From Bifidobacterium bombi DSM 19703 (GTDB lineage: Bacteria; Actinomycetota; Actinomycetes; Actinomycetales; Bifidobacteriaceae), in contig NZ_ATLK01000001.1 in NCBI RefSeq assembly GCF_000737845.1, forward strand, positions 806,001 to 870,000: a stretch of 64,000 nucleotides of DNA. Direction: 5' to 3'. Position numbers and translations under genes: made by a program. This document shows positions 39,830 through 49,399 of this stretch, piece by piece. The stretch's first letter is position 1; the number at the start of each line of letters is the position of its first letter. The notes beneath the pieces were generated by a model. It was given only the letters and a program-made list of their open reading frames with translations. It did no database searches and was not told the origin of the DNA.

Positions 39830-41176
39830 TTACCGCCTTTTTTTTGTTAATACATTCCGCGTCAGACCCATCGCACGCACACTGGCATCGGTGATAGTAC
39901 TGTGTATACGAACGTTTTCGTATTGAATTACCAACCTCCAAGCCGAATCAGTCCTATAATATGTCACATCACCGATGCGAGGAACGGTAGAATCGAAAAG
40001 AGTATCGCGCTGGGTTACAGAAAGATCTCCAGAATCGGTTGGAAGCCAGTATACATCACCGCCATTCGGGCGGTTCGGACTATTCGGACGGACAGAATCC
40101 AAATAGGTTCTAGGCCCCAATGTCAGCGAGGCTGGATCGTTTAAGCCAAGAAACATCTCTTCCACCTGACTCGGCTGGACAATGCTACGTAAATCCCAAC
40201 CACCAAGATTCAAGTCTCCATCGATATGTCCATACACGAACAACCTATGCATATTAACTCCAGGATTAATGTTCCACCCATGAAGATTCAGCGACCCCGA
40301 GAATGTTGCATACCCGAACATGTTGGACATATCGTTGACATGGCTGGTATTCCAACCACTGAGATTCAATGAACCAGACATTTCCACACCAAGGAACATG
40401 CACGACATATTCGTCACACTGCTGGTATCCCAGTCACTGAGATCCAAAGAACCAAGATGCTTCGCATCGTCGAACATGGCGTACATGTCCGTGACATTGC
40501 CCGTCTTCCATTGTTCAATCCCGGAAAGCGTCTTCAATTGCCCATCACGAGCGAAAGCCTCGCGCAGACTCTTCAATTGGGATACGTCGACCTTGTCCAA
40601 TCCCGTAACACTCTGCAACGCATCCATATAACCCAGACCAAACCTATCAGATGAAGACAGGACGATGGGCTCATCAATGTAAATCTTTACGATGCGTTTC
40701 ATGTAATCGTTGGGTCCGTCCACGTATGTGTTCGCAATCAACCCAGCCTTACCGGTGACATGAGCTACTGGCCCAACGTTGGGTTCATCGGCAACGCACC
40801 AACCGGAGCCTGACGCCAAAGTCACAAGCCCCGCACATGTATCATCAGCCTGGGCGGTCACCGGCTGGGAAGCGAGCTGGGCTTTGGATCCAACCGGACG
40901 GCTCACAACGTCAGATTTGTCTGATTTCGGGTTTTCAGACTTCTCCGTCTTTTCGGATTGTTCGGACCCTGGTGCCTCCGATGGCGCCTCTTCCACTTGG
41001 GCAGCCGCGTCCGCGCCATCGACTGGCGTGTCTGTCGCAGTACTCTCATGTTGAGCCGAATTTACTTCATCTGCGGAAGCAGGTAACGAAGCGAACATGC
41101 CGCCCAACATCGCGACGGCACCTAACATCGCGATGACGACATGAAACACACGCTTCAATCTTAACCCTTCACACAT
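39830..41176 (-). CDS. BspA-like LRR surface protein, N-terminal half
   Basis: About 448 residues. A signal peptide (RLKRVFHVVIAMLGAVAMLG to ASA) is followed by an Asp/Glu/Ser-rich stalk and, from about residue 180, several BspA-type (DUF285) repeats with the hallmark pattern W-x-T-S-x-V-x-x-M-x-x-M-F (WDTSSVTNMSCMF, WNTSHVNDMSNMF). Such proteins bind host or bacterial surfaces. AAGG six bases before the ATG at 41176 favours it; the frame is open to an ATG at 41209. The frame ends at LTKKRR just after a run of eight A; one base less continues it through the 38926-39714 frame for a protein of about 750 residues with a membrane anchor. Confidence 0.75.
   Translation of the reverse strand: MCEGLRLKRVFHVVIAMLGAVAMLGGMFASLPASADEVNSAQHESTATDTPVDGADAAAQVEEAPSEAPGSEQSEKTEKSENPKSDKSDVVSRPVGSKAQLASQPVTAQADDTCAGLVTLASGSGWCVADEPNVGPVAHVTGKAGLIANTYVDGPNDYMKRIVKIYIDEPIVLSSSDRFGLGYMDALQSVTGLDKVDVSQLKSLREAFARDGQLKTLSGIEQWKTGNVTDMYAMFDDAKHLGSLDLSDWDTSSVTNMSCMFLGVEMSGSLNLSGWNTSHVNDMSNMFGYATFSGSLNLHGWNINPGVNMHRLFVYGHIDGDLNLGGWDLRSIVQPSQVEEMFLGLNDPASLTLGPRTYLDSVRPNSPNRPNGGDVYWLPTDSGDLSVTQRDTLFDSTVPRIGDVTYYRTDSAWRLVIQYENVRIHSTITDASVRAMGLTRNVLTKKRR
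39838..39845. repeat. Homopolymer T8 (A8 on the coding strand) at the frame junction
   Basis: The coding strand reads ACA AAA AAA AGG CGG TAA in the LRR frame. With seven A it reads ACA AAA AAA GGC GGT and stays open through the anchor half. Runs of eight A are known to allow polymerase slippage in replication and transcription. Confidence 0.9.
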
Positions 41177-41209
41177 AACAAACCTTGCCCTTTCATACTT
41201 ATTCATCAT

Positions 41210-41583
41210 AATAAGCCAAAGCTATGGATTTATCAAACGTATTAATCCCACGAGTAACAACATTTCAATATGAAATAACAGTCGCTATATACGCGAAAAA
41301 CCGATTGCTTGAATAAGCGTCACAACCTCACTTCCAAGATCCCATCAAACCCGCATCCTTTGAATTTGAAAGGAAAAGCTATATCCATTCCATCTAGTCC
41401 ACCAATCGTGAACTTGGACGAAGCCCGACCTCCCAGGCGGGATCGGACGAGATCCCGGAGATTACGGTCGATCCGCACTGAGTATGAATCGAAGCCACCG
41501 AGTTTGACTGATGAGCCAAGCCATGAACACCCAATGGGAACACAGACGGATTGTGGATGAAAAGGCGAAGACCCCTACATAAA
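41210..41583. other. Intergenic region upstream of the surface gene
   Basis: About 375 bp between the surface gene start and the groEL terminator palindrome. The part up to about 41400 is clearly A/T-rich compared with the rest of the window, as expected for a promoter of an acquired or tightly regulated gene. No binding site or gene could be named. Confidence 0.5.
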
Positions 41584-41629
41584 GAACGTTGCCGGTTCGT
41601 GCGTGGCCACGCACGAACCGGCAACGTTC
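41584..41629. terminator. Perfect 46-bp palindrome after groEL
   Basis: Arms 41584-41606 and 41607-41629 (GAACGTTGCCGG... and its exact complement) abut with no spacer, so the RNA forms a hairpin of about 21 bp with a tetraloop. It lies 46 bp downstream of the groEL stop and upstream of the surface locus. No T-run is present. It probably stops transcription of groEL. Confidence 0.8.
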
Positions 41630-41675
41630 ACAACTTGACGACACTCATCGCATCGTATGCATCAGTCTAGAAACA

Positions 41676-43319
<1,644 letters not shown>

Positions 43320-43380
43320 TTATGGCTACATGTTCATTTGCCCACCGAAGTCGTGATGCCGTTCAGCCGTCAGCTGCCGA

Positions 43381-43407
43381 TTGGCACTCATATGCTTCAA
43401 GTGCTGA
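43381..43407. promoter_or_regulatory. Second, imperfect CIRCE element
   Basis: TTGGCACTC-N9-AAGTGCTGA resembles the HrcA operator with three mismatches out of 18. It lies between the good CIRCE and the groEL start. Confidence 0.5.
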
Positions 43408-43415
43408 TGTACAGA

Positions 43416-43442
43416 TTAGCACTCTGACACTCCGAGTGCCAA
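43416..43442. promoter_or_regulatory. CIRCE element (HrcA operator) of groEL
   Basis: TTAGCACTC-N9-GAGTGCCAA differs from the CIRCE consensus (TTAGCACTC-N9-GAGTGCTAA) at one base. Confidence 0.93.
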
Positions 43443-43490
43443 CATGCGTTACGATTGCGCTGTTGGCAAGAAACACATTCCAAAAATAAA

Positions 43491-43518
43491 AAGCTTGGAA
43501 CGTTGACGTTCCAAGCTT
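43491..43518 (-). terminator. Intrinsic terminator after the bS22 gene
   Basis: AAGCTTGGAACGT pairs with ACGTTCCAAGCTT around a TG loop; on the minus strand it runs into TTTTTATTTTT. A classic rho-independent terminator 45 bp after the small gene. Confidence 0.9.
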
Positions 43519-43563
43519 CAAAAACAAACACGACGCGCAAAACGCCGCCTTCAGCCTACTTCA

Positions 43564-43653
43564 CTACTTACGCTGATGACGAGTCTTACGCAGCATTTTG
43601 CGGTGCTTCTTCTTGCTCATCCGCTTGCGGCGCTTCTTGATGATAGATCCCAT
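43564..43653 (-). CDS. bS22-type ribosomal mini-protein (AURKAIP1/COX24 domain)
   Basis: A 29-residue, extremely basic protein, MGSIIKKRRKRMSKKKHRK followed by MLRKTRHQRK. It matches the short AURKAIP1/COX24-domain proteins of actinobacteria, identified as ribosomal protein bS22 bound to the small subunit in mycobacteria and related to mitochondrial mS38. GGAGG lies 7 nt before the ATG and an intrinsic terminator follows, so it is an independent transcription unit. A TATTAT near 43696 could be its -10 element. It is easily missed because of its size. Confidence 0.9.
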   Translation of the reverse strand: MGSIIKKRRKRMSKKKHRKMLRKTRHQRK

Positions 43654-43735
43654 CTGAAGCCTCCATTCCTAGACTGAAAATTTGCAACTCGCCTAATAAT
43701 ACACGCCCTAGGCGACTTTGCGCGGCCGACACTCA

Positions 43736-44458
43736 CTACAAGGGGAACTTCCGATAGAAGCGCAACACTGATTCCTTGACACCGGTCGCCTGAAAGACCA
43801 CCGTATCATTGCGCCAGAGCGCGGTGGTACGATGCATCTGCGCCTTGGGATCACCTCCCACCGAACCGGATTGACCGCCTTTTGCGGCAGTCGAACTCGA
43901 TGAAGACGCCGCGGACCGGGAATCATCCTCGCGTACAACATACCGTCCCGTCGTATTCGTGGAGACTTTCACGTCGCCTCGGGATATCTGCGCGCCTTGC
44001 AACCGGCCGGCCAAATCATCGTACTGCGATTCCGCAGCCTCGCCCGACGACCATTGCGCGACCTTCAAAACGACCTCCTGGCCGGTTGAACCCGTGGAAT
44101 ACTTCACCGTATACTCCTCCAGTGGTTTGGAGGAACGCCAATCTTCGCTCGCCACGACGTCCATGCGGGCGAAATTGAGCACGCTGTCGGGCATCGCCTT
44201 AAGCAGGGCGGAAGCGTTCCCGGGCAGTTCCTCTGCCTTGATGGACGGCTCGCTCGGCACGGACCTGGCGGCCTCGTTGCGATGCGTCCGACCAGCCGGA
44301 CCGTTCTTGTTCATCCCCCAGCCAGGCCAGAAAAACGCCGAAAACAGCGCCACGAGCATGACAGCCACCGCACCCGCCACGACTGCGAGAAGAGCCCGGT
44401 GCCGGGACTGAGCACGCGGTTGTTCGGACTGTGGATCGGATTCCTGACTATTGGACAT
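43736..44458 (-). CDS. Membrane-anchored protein of unknown function
   Basis: 240 residues: a hydrophilic N-terminus of 21 residues, one membrane helix (ALLAVVAGAVAVMLVALFSAFFW, about 23-45), and an extracytoplasmic part of about 190 residues with a Ser/Ala/Gly-rich low-complexity insert (about 183-205). The segment LLKAMPDSVLNFARMDVVAS and the end GVKESVLRFYRKFPL look like ordered domain parts, but I do not recognise a family. It starts 8 bp after the MerR gene's stop; TAATAT 5 nt before the ATG could serve as a -10 element. Confidence 0.7.
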   Translation of the reverse strand: MSNSQESDPQSEQPRAQSRHRALLAVVAGAVAVMLVALFSAFFWPGWGMNKNGPAGRTHRNEAARSVPSEPSIKAEELPGNASALLKAMPDSVLNFARMDVVASEDWRSSKPLEEYTVKYSTGSTGQEVVLKVAQWSSGEAAESQYDDLAGRLQGAQISRGDVKVSTNTTGRYVVREDDSRSAASSSSSTAAKGGQSGSVGGDPKAQMHRTTALWRNDTVVFQATGVKESVLRFYRKFPL

Positions 44459-44466
44459 AAACGATA

Positions 44467-45015
44467 TTATTTCACATTGTGCTGACGCATGGAGGCTTGT
44501 TGACCAAGCGTTTCAGCCTTTTTCGCGGCTTTAGCGCCGATCTCGCCGGCCAACTCGTCATCGCCGTCGGCCACCGCGGCCCAATATTGGATTTTCAATC
44601 CCACGTATTCGCTGCGCGCCTCGAGGAAGTTACGCTCCGCCTCAAGACGGTCACGTTGGCGTTGCAACAGTTCCACTTCGCCCTGAGCCCCCACCTTGCC
44701 ACTGCTACGCTGAGCCATATATTCCCGCATGTCGGCCAGCGGCATGCCGGTGGCACTCAGACAGGAGATGGTGGTCAAGGCAGCCAAGTCATCGTCATCG
44801 TAGATTCGATGACCGGAAATCGGATCGCGCCGTATGCCCGAAATGATGCCTACCTGTTCATAGTAACGCAATGTACTCTCCGAAAGGCCGCAATACAACG
44901 AAGCCTCCCGGATGGTGTGCCAGCGAGGACTCCACCGCTCGGCCATCACATCGGGAACGATATCCGCTGCTTGCGCGTCAATCGGTTCGCAGGTATCGTA
45001 CTGCGTCAATGTCAT
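44467..45015 (-). CDS. MerR-family transcriptional regulator
   Basis: 182 residues. After a 30-residue extension comes the MerR winged helix-turn-helix (HTIREASLYCGLSESTLRYYEQVGI, then RRDPISGHRIYDDDDL) and a dimerising coiled-coil (VELLQRQRDRLEAERNFLEA). No Cys cluster for metal binding is visible, so a small organic effector is more likely. It begins directly after the cupin stop and is therefore cotranscribed with it. A perfect 18-bp palindrome in the spacer of the operon's promoter is the expected target, implying autoregulation. Confidence 0.92.
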   Translation of the reverse strand: MTLTQYDTCEPIDAQAADIVPDVMAERWSPRWHTIREASLYCGLSESTLRYYEQVGIISGIRRDPISGHRIYDDDDLAALTTISCLSATGMPLADMREYMAQRSSGKVGAQGEVELLQRQRDRLEAERNFLEARSEYVGLKIQYWAAVADGDDELAGEIGAKAAKKAETLGQQASMRQHNVK

Positions 45016-45426
45016 TCACCTCAACTTCCCGTATTGCGCCTGATCCACCGGATCCAGCCAGTCCGTAGACGCATTCGCGGCCATGACCGCGATGTGAGCG
45101 AAGGATTCGGTGGGGCTTGCGCCGTGCCAATGCTTCGTATCGGCCGGGATGACAGCCACGTCCCCGGGGCTGAGCCGCCTGGGCTCCTGCCCCTCTATCT
45201 GATAGTAACCGGTGCCTCCAACAGCTAATAGAATCTGGGCGGCACCATGATGGACGTGCCAGTGATTAATGCAACCGGCTTCGAATGTCACGTTGCTGAC
45301 CTTGACCTTATCGTCGCCTCCCAGAGGAGCAAGATAGCTTCGACCTGTAAAATACTGCGCATACGCGTCGTTGGGGGCCCCGAGCGGGAACGGGCTTGGA
45401 TTATTGTTTTCGTTGATTTCAGTCAT
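45016..45426 (-). CDS. Cupin-domain protein
   Basis: A 136-residue single-domain cupin. Motif 1 NHWHVHHGAAQILLAVGGTG carries His residues for metal binding, and motif 2 PGDVAVIPADTKHWHGA carries another. Such proteins can be small dioxygenases, isomerases or lyases; the substrate is unknown. AAAGGA precedes the ATG. It is the first gene of an operon with merR, under a MerR-type promoter. Confidence 0.88.
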   Translation of the reverse strand: MTEINENNNPSPFPLGAPNDAYAQYFTGRSYLAPLGGDDKVKVSNVTFEAGCINHWHVHHGAAQILLAVGGTGYYQIEGQEPRRLSPGDVAVIPADTKHWHGASPTESFAHIAVMAANASTDWLDPVDQAQYGKLR

Positions 45427-45510
45427 GAGATTCCTTTGTTTACGACGTTATCGTCGGCTGTCGGATCCTCACCGACGACATCGTATTGGACGACGAGACC
45501 AACTGTAAAA

Positions 45511-45528
45511 ACTTCAAGTACTTGAAGT
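45511..45528. promoter_or_regulatory. MerR operator within the cupin-merR promoter
   Basis: ACTTCAAGTACTTGAAGT is a perfect 18-bp palindrome. On the minus strand it lies between TTGACT (45531-45526) and TACAGT (45507-45502), a spacer of 18 bp (19 if the -35 is read as TTTGAC). This is the classic layout for MerR proteins, which twist the long spacer to activate. Confidence 0.85.
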
Positions 45529-45655
45529 CAAATTTCATGCCACGCATCACCATGGGTCACAGCACGGGCGCGATTACACCTTCTTCTCGCCTGACCCGCG
45601 TCCGATTCGAAGGCAGGGCTTGCGCAAACCGTCCTCATTGGCTAGCGTCGGAGAC

Positions 45656-47065
45656 ATGGCGAAATCAACGACACAGTACGTCTGCTCGGAATGTGGTTGG
45701 AACGGCGTGAAATGGTATGGTCGCTGCCCTGAATGCGGGCAGTGGGGGACGCTCGAGGAATTCCACGAGGCAAGGCCAGCTGGACACGGCACGGCTTCGG
45801 GTAGAAACACCCGAACTCCGATAGGGGCGGCACCGACTACTGGAGCAGCAGCGGCACGCCCGATAACCGAGGTGAGCACCGAAAGCGTGACTCGCATCCA
45901 TACGGGCTTCACGGAGTTCGACCGCGTGCTCGGCGGCGGCGTGGTCCCCGGCTCAGTCGTATTGGTAGCCGGCGAACCGGGAATCGGCAAATCGACCTTG
46001 CTCCTCGAAACCGCCGGCAATGTGGCCAGAAGCAGACCGCAACGACCTGTACTCTACGTTTCGGGCGAGGAATCCCAGGCCCAGGTGCGCATGCGAGCCT
46101 CGCGAATCAACGCCGTACAGCCGAATCTTCTGCTTTCAGCCACCACCGATCTAGCTACCGCCCTCGCACTGATAGAGGAACACAGGCCCAGTCTGGCCAT
46201 CGTGGATTCCGCCCAGACCATCATCTCCCAAAATGTGGATGGCATCAGTGGAGGTTCGACGCAGGTACGGGAGGTTGCGACCGCACTGATCGACTTGGCC
46301 AAGATGCTGGACGTACCCATCATGCTCGTTGGGCATGTGACCAAGGACGGCAGCATCGCCGGACCTCGCACCCTGGAACATCTGGTCGACGTCGTCTGTC
46401 AGTTCGAGGGGGATTCGCAGACGGCGCTGCGCATGCTTCATGCGTCAAAGAACCGTTTCGGACCGACCGATGAGGTGGGATGCTTCGACATGTCGGGCGA
46501 GGGAATCGAGGAGGTGAGTGACCCTTCTGGGCTCTTCATCTCCACGGAGGACGCCGCTGTTGAGGGAACCTGCGTGACCTTCACCTTGGATGGGCATCGC
46601 AGCCTCCCCATCGAAGTGCAGGGACTGGTCACCAAATCGGTGTTGCCGACGCCCAGGCGCGTCACCAACGGAATCGATCAGAACAGACTGGCCATGCTGG
46701 CCGCGGTCCTGTATCGTCATGGGAAGGTCAACCTCCTGACGAACGATCTCTATGTGTCCACCATCGCGGGAGGACTGGCGAAGGAGCCCGCCTGCGACTT
46801 GGCCATAGCGGCAGCACTGGCGAGCGCAGCCAAAGCCAAGCCAATCGCCCGAACCACCTGCGCCATCGGCGAAATCTCATTGACCGGTCAGATAAGGCCA
46901 GTCCCCCAACTGGCGCACCGGCTCAGCGAGGCCGCAAGGCTCGGATTCAGCAAGGCCGTGGTTCCCGCCAGGCGATCGGCGCCGCACAACTTCAAGACCA
47001 TCGATGGGCTGCAGACCGTGGAGGTCTCCTCCGTGCGGGACGCATTGAGAGTTCTCCTGGAATGA
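45656..47065 (+). CDS. radA: DNA repair protein RadA
   Basis: A 469-residue RecA-like ATPase that speeds branch migration in homologous recombination. N-terminal C4 zinc finger CSECGWNGVKWYGRCPECGQ (VCSEC/CPEC), Walker A AGEPGIGKSTLLLE, Walker B LAIVDSAQTI, the RadA-specific KNRFGPTDEVG, and a Lon-like C-terminal domain. CGGAG lies 2 nt before the ATG at 45656; the ATG at 45620 has no such site. Divergent from the cupin-merR operon. No SOS box was found before it. Confidence 0.96.
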   Translation: MAKSTTQYVCSECGWNGVKWYGRCPECGQWGTLEEFHEARPAGHGTASGRNTRTPIGAAPTTGAAAARPITEVSTESVTRIHTGFTEFDRVLGGGVVPGSVVLVAGEPGIGKSTLLLETAGNVARSRPQRPVLYVSGEESQAQVRMRASRINAVQPNLLLSATTDLATALALIEEHRPSLAIVDSAQTIISQNVDGISGGSTQVREVATALIDLAKMLDVPIMLVGHVTKDGSIAGPRTLEHLVDVVCQFEGDSQTALRMLHASKNRFGPTDEVGCFDMSGEGIEEVSDPSGLFISTEDAAVEGTCVTFTLDGHRSLPIEVQGLVTKSVLPTPRRVTNGIDQNRLAMLAAVLYRHGKVNLLTNDLYVSTIAGGLAKEPACDLAIAAALASAAKAKPIARTTCAIGEISLTGQIRPVPQLAHRLSEAARLGFSKAVVPARRSAPHNFKTIDGLQTVEVSSVRDALRVLLE

Positions 47066-47389
47066 TTTTCAAACACGACTGGTGACCCGTCGAAACCACA
47101 GCGCGCATCGCGCCTGGTAAAAACAGATTTGATAACGTGCCATTGCGAATCACGATACCCGAATCGAAGATGATTGGCCCGACACGGTCAAAAACCATCG
47201 CCACGGTATCACGGTGACAGTAATATGGAAGGGACCCGGACCGGCATGACGGACGCATCGACGATGCGCGGCCAGGCATGGTGGTTTGCTCGAAGCCGGG
47301 TTTCTACGTGGCACCGGCAAGCTAAATGCAGGCTAGGAGCCGGCGGCTTCGAAACCGATATCCGCAACGACAACAGCGAGAGGTGTCCT
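47066..47389. other. Intergenic region, radA to amino acid transporter
   Basis: About 325 bp. It contains GAGAGG before the binding-protein gene at 47378-47383 and a -10-like TAATAT at 47221, without a clear -35. No strong radA terminator and no RNA gene were seen. The frame upstream of 47390 is open but has no coding character. Confidence 0.5.
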
Positions 47390-48277
47390 ATGAGCGTACT
47401 GCACAATCATTTTTCCCGAGTGGCAACGGCGGCGGTGGGGGCTGCGCTGCTCACGCTCACCATGGCAGGCTGTGGGTCGTCGGGCGGCGACTCCGACGCT
47501 GTGTCCGGCAACGACGAGCGAACGGCCTCCACTTCGGATGTAAGGCAGCTTACCGTCACTCCCGGAAAACTCACCATCGCCACAGGCGAACCCGCCTACG
47601 CGCCTTGGGTGCTGAACGACAAACCTGAGAGCGGCGAAGGCTATGAGGCCGCACTCTCCTACGAACTCGCCGGCCGGATGGGCTTCAAGAAGGGCGACGT
47701 CAAGTGGGTGCGCACCACTTTCGACGATGCCACGGCGCCGGGGACCAAGAATTGGGACCTGAACATCCAGCAGTTCAGCATCACCCCAGAACGCAAACAG
47801 GCGGTCGATTTCTCGCCCAGCTATTACAACGTCAAACAGTCCATCGTGGTGCGCAAGAGCGGGAAATACACCAAAGCGGCCTCGGTAAAGGATTTCAGGG
47901 AAGCTTCGGTGGGCGCCATGGTGGGGTCCACCTCGCTCGATTTCGCTCAATCCAAAATCAAACAGGACATCAAGATCTTCAACGACAACGCCGCTCTCGC
48001 CCAAGCCCTCGATTCAGACCAGATCGACGCGATCGTGCTTGACACGCCGACGGCGGTTGACGTGGTGAAGGAAAACCAGGTGAAAAACGCCGTCGTCGTA
48101 GGGCAGATCCCCGGTTCCGACGACCCGGAGGGAACCGGCTACGTGCTGCCCAAGGGCTCGAAACTCACGCGGGAGGTCACCAAAACCGTCAACGCCATGA
48201 AAAAGGACGGAACACTCGGCGCATTGCAGGAAAAGTGGCTGAAGGAGTACACCACGGACATCCCCGTACTCAAGTAG
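47390..48277 (+). CDS. Amino acid ABC transporter binding lipoprotein
   Basis: A 295-residue SBP family 3 lipoprotein. Signal peptide with lipobox LTMAGC (Cys 27), then a Ser/Asp/Gly linker, and the mature domain with KLTIATGEPAYAPWV, GYEAALSYELAGRMGF, LNIQQFSITPERKQAVDFS and GYVLPKGSKL. It captures a polar amino acid or related compound for the permease and ATPase that follow. GAGAGG fixes the ATG at 47390. Two hairpins between this gene and the permease gene should make it the most abundant product of the operon. Confidence 0.92.
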   Translation: MSVLHNHFSRVATAAVGAALLTLTMAGCGSSGGDSDAVSGNDERTASTSDVRQLTVTPGKLTIATGEPAYAPWVLNDKPESGEGYEAALSYELAGRMGFKKGDVKWVRTTFDDATAPGTKNWDLNIQQFSITPERKQAVDFSPSYYNVKQSIVVRKSGKYTKAASVKDFREASVGAMVGSTSLDFAQSKIKQDIKIFNDNAALAQALDSDQIDAIVLDTPTAVDVVKENQVKNAVVVGQIPGSDDPEGTGYVLPKGSKLTREVTKTVNAMKKDGTLGALQEKWLKEYTTDIPVLK

Positions 48278-48418
48278 GCACGCCTTGCGTTAGACATGGC
48301 TCCTGACTTAGGGCTCGCCCAAAGACACTCGCGGTCCCGATATCGAATCCCACGAACGCGCTGCGAGGCACGGGAGGTGAAGCAGGCGGGTCGTGCGCTT
48401 CTTTTCACGGGCAGGACG

Positions 48419-48449
48419 CGTTGCGGGCATGGCCGCGATGCCCGCAACG
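48419..48449 (+). terminator. First operon-internal hairpin
   Basis: CGTTGCGGGCAT pairs perfectly with ATGCCCGCAACG around a 7-nt loop. It lies in the 267-bp gap between the binding protein and permease genes. Likely a partial terminator or an mRNA-stability element. Confidence 0.65.
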
Positions 48450-48460
48450 GACGACCCACA

Positions 48461-48492
48461 GGACCGTCAACAGCACATACTGTTGACGGTCC
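48461..48492 (+). terminator. Second operon-internal hairpin
   Basis: GGACCGTCAACAG pairs with CTGTTGACGGTCC around the loop CACATA. It follows the first hairpin by 11 bp. No T-run follows, so readthrough to the permease gene is expected. Confidence 0.65.
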
Positions 48493-48544
48493 ATAGTATG
48501 TTTACAGATGACATTAACCGTGAAAACCGGAGAAATCGAACCAC

Positions 48545-49399
48545 ATGAAAAACACTACAATGCAGCCCAGCGAGGTGGAGGTTGATAGGCGTGCCTACAG
48601 ACGACGCCAGAGCGAAAAGTCGGTGGCCACCAGCGTCGCGAGCACCGTGGTCTTGGTTGTCCTCATCGTCATTGGGCTGCATGTATCTCCAGGCTGGCCC
48701 CGAGTCAGGGAGTCGTTCTTCTCCGGCAAATATTTCATACAGTCGTTCCCGAGCATACTCAAAGGCCTGTGGATCAACATCCAAGTGCTCATCGTAGCCG
48801 TGATCGGCGTAGCCATTCTAGGCACCCTCATCGCCGTGATACGCACCAGCAAATCTCCCGTGCTCTTTCCACTGCGCGCTCTCGTGACCTTGTACACCAC
48901 GGTTATGCGCGGCATCCCGATGATCGTGGTGCTCTATCTGATCGGCTTCGGCATACCGGGTCTGGCGATATTCGGTCGCATATCCCCCGTGGTGCTGGGC
49001 ACGATCGCCGTGGTGATGTCGTACTCTGCATACATAGGTGAGGTACTCAGGGCGGGTTTCCAAGACGTGAACCCTTCGCAACGTGCCTCGGCGCGCTCGC
49101 TGGGACTTACCAACGGTCAGACCATCCGCATCGTGGTCATCCCTCAGGCGCTGCGCAGCGTCGCGCCGGCACTGATGAACGATTTCATATCCATGCAGAA
49201 GGATGTGGGCCTCATCTCCACACTTGGCGTGGTGGATGCCGTTCGGGCCGCGCAGATCGCCTCCATGAAGACCTTCAACTACACACCCTACGTGGTGGCC
49301 AGTCTGTTGTTCATCCTGCTGAGCGTGCCGTTCATCTTCCTCAACGATTGGTATTCGGCGAAGCTAAGGGCACGCGAACAGAGCGGAGGCACGGTATGA
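48545..49399 (+). CDS. Amino acid ABC transporter permease
   Basis: A 284-residue HisMQ/GlnP-family permease. A cytoplasmic N-terminus of about 30 residues precedes about six membrane segments; the coupling loop is ASARSLGLTNGQTIRIVVIPQALR. It forms a homodimer, as no second permease gene is present. The ATG follows GGAGA at a rather long distance (13 nt). The ATPase gene overlaps its stop by 4 bp. Confidence 0.92.
   Translation: MKNTTMQPSEVEVDRRAYRRRQSEKSVATSVASTVVLVVLIVIGLHVSPGWPRVRESFFSGKYFIQSFPSILKGLWINIQVLIVAVIGVAILGTLIAVIRTSKSPVLFPLRALVTLYTTVMRGIPMIVVLYLIGFGIPGLAIFGRISPVVLGTIAVVMSYSAYIGEVLRAGFQDVNPSQRASARSLGLTNGQTIRIVVIPQALRSVAPALMNDFISMQKDVGLISTLGVVDAVRAAQIASMKTFNYTPYVVASLLFILLSVPFIFLNDWYSAKLRAREQSGGTV

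Noticed and set aside
41309..41560. 83-codon plus-strand open frame upstream of the surface gene
   Set aside because: Low-complexity, no ribosome site, lies in an A/T-rich promoter-like region.
43689..43715. TCGCCTA/TAGGCGA hairpin as terminator of the gene at 43736
   Set aside because: Short stem with a 13-nt loop that overlaps a likely -10 element of the bS22 gene; the evidence is too weak to call.
47174..47389. N-terminal extension of the binding lipoprotein
   Set aside because: The extension would bury the signal peptide and lipobox 70 residues inside the protein; the ATG at 47390 has a ribosome site.
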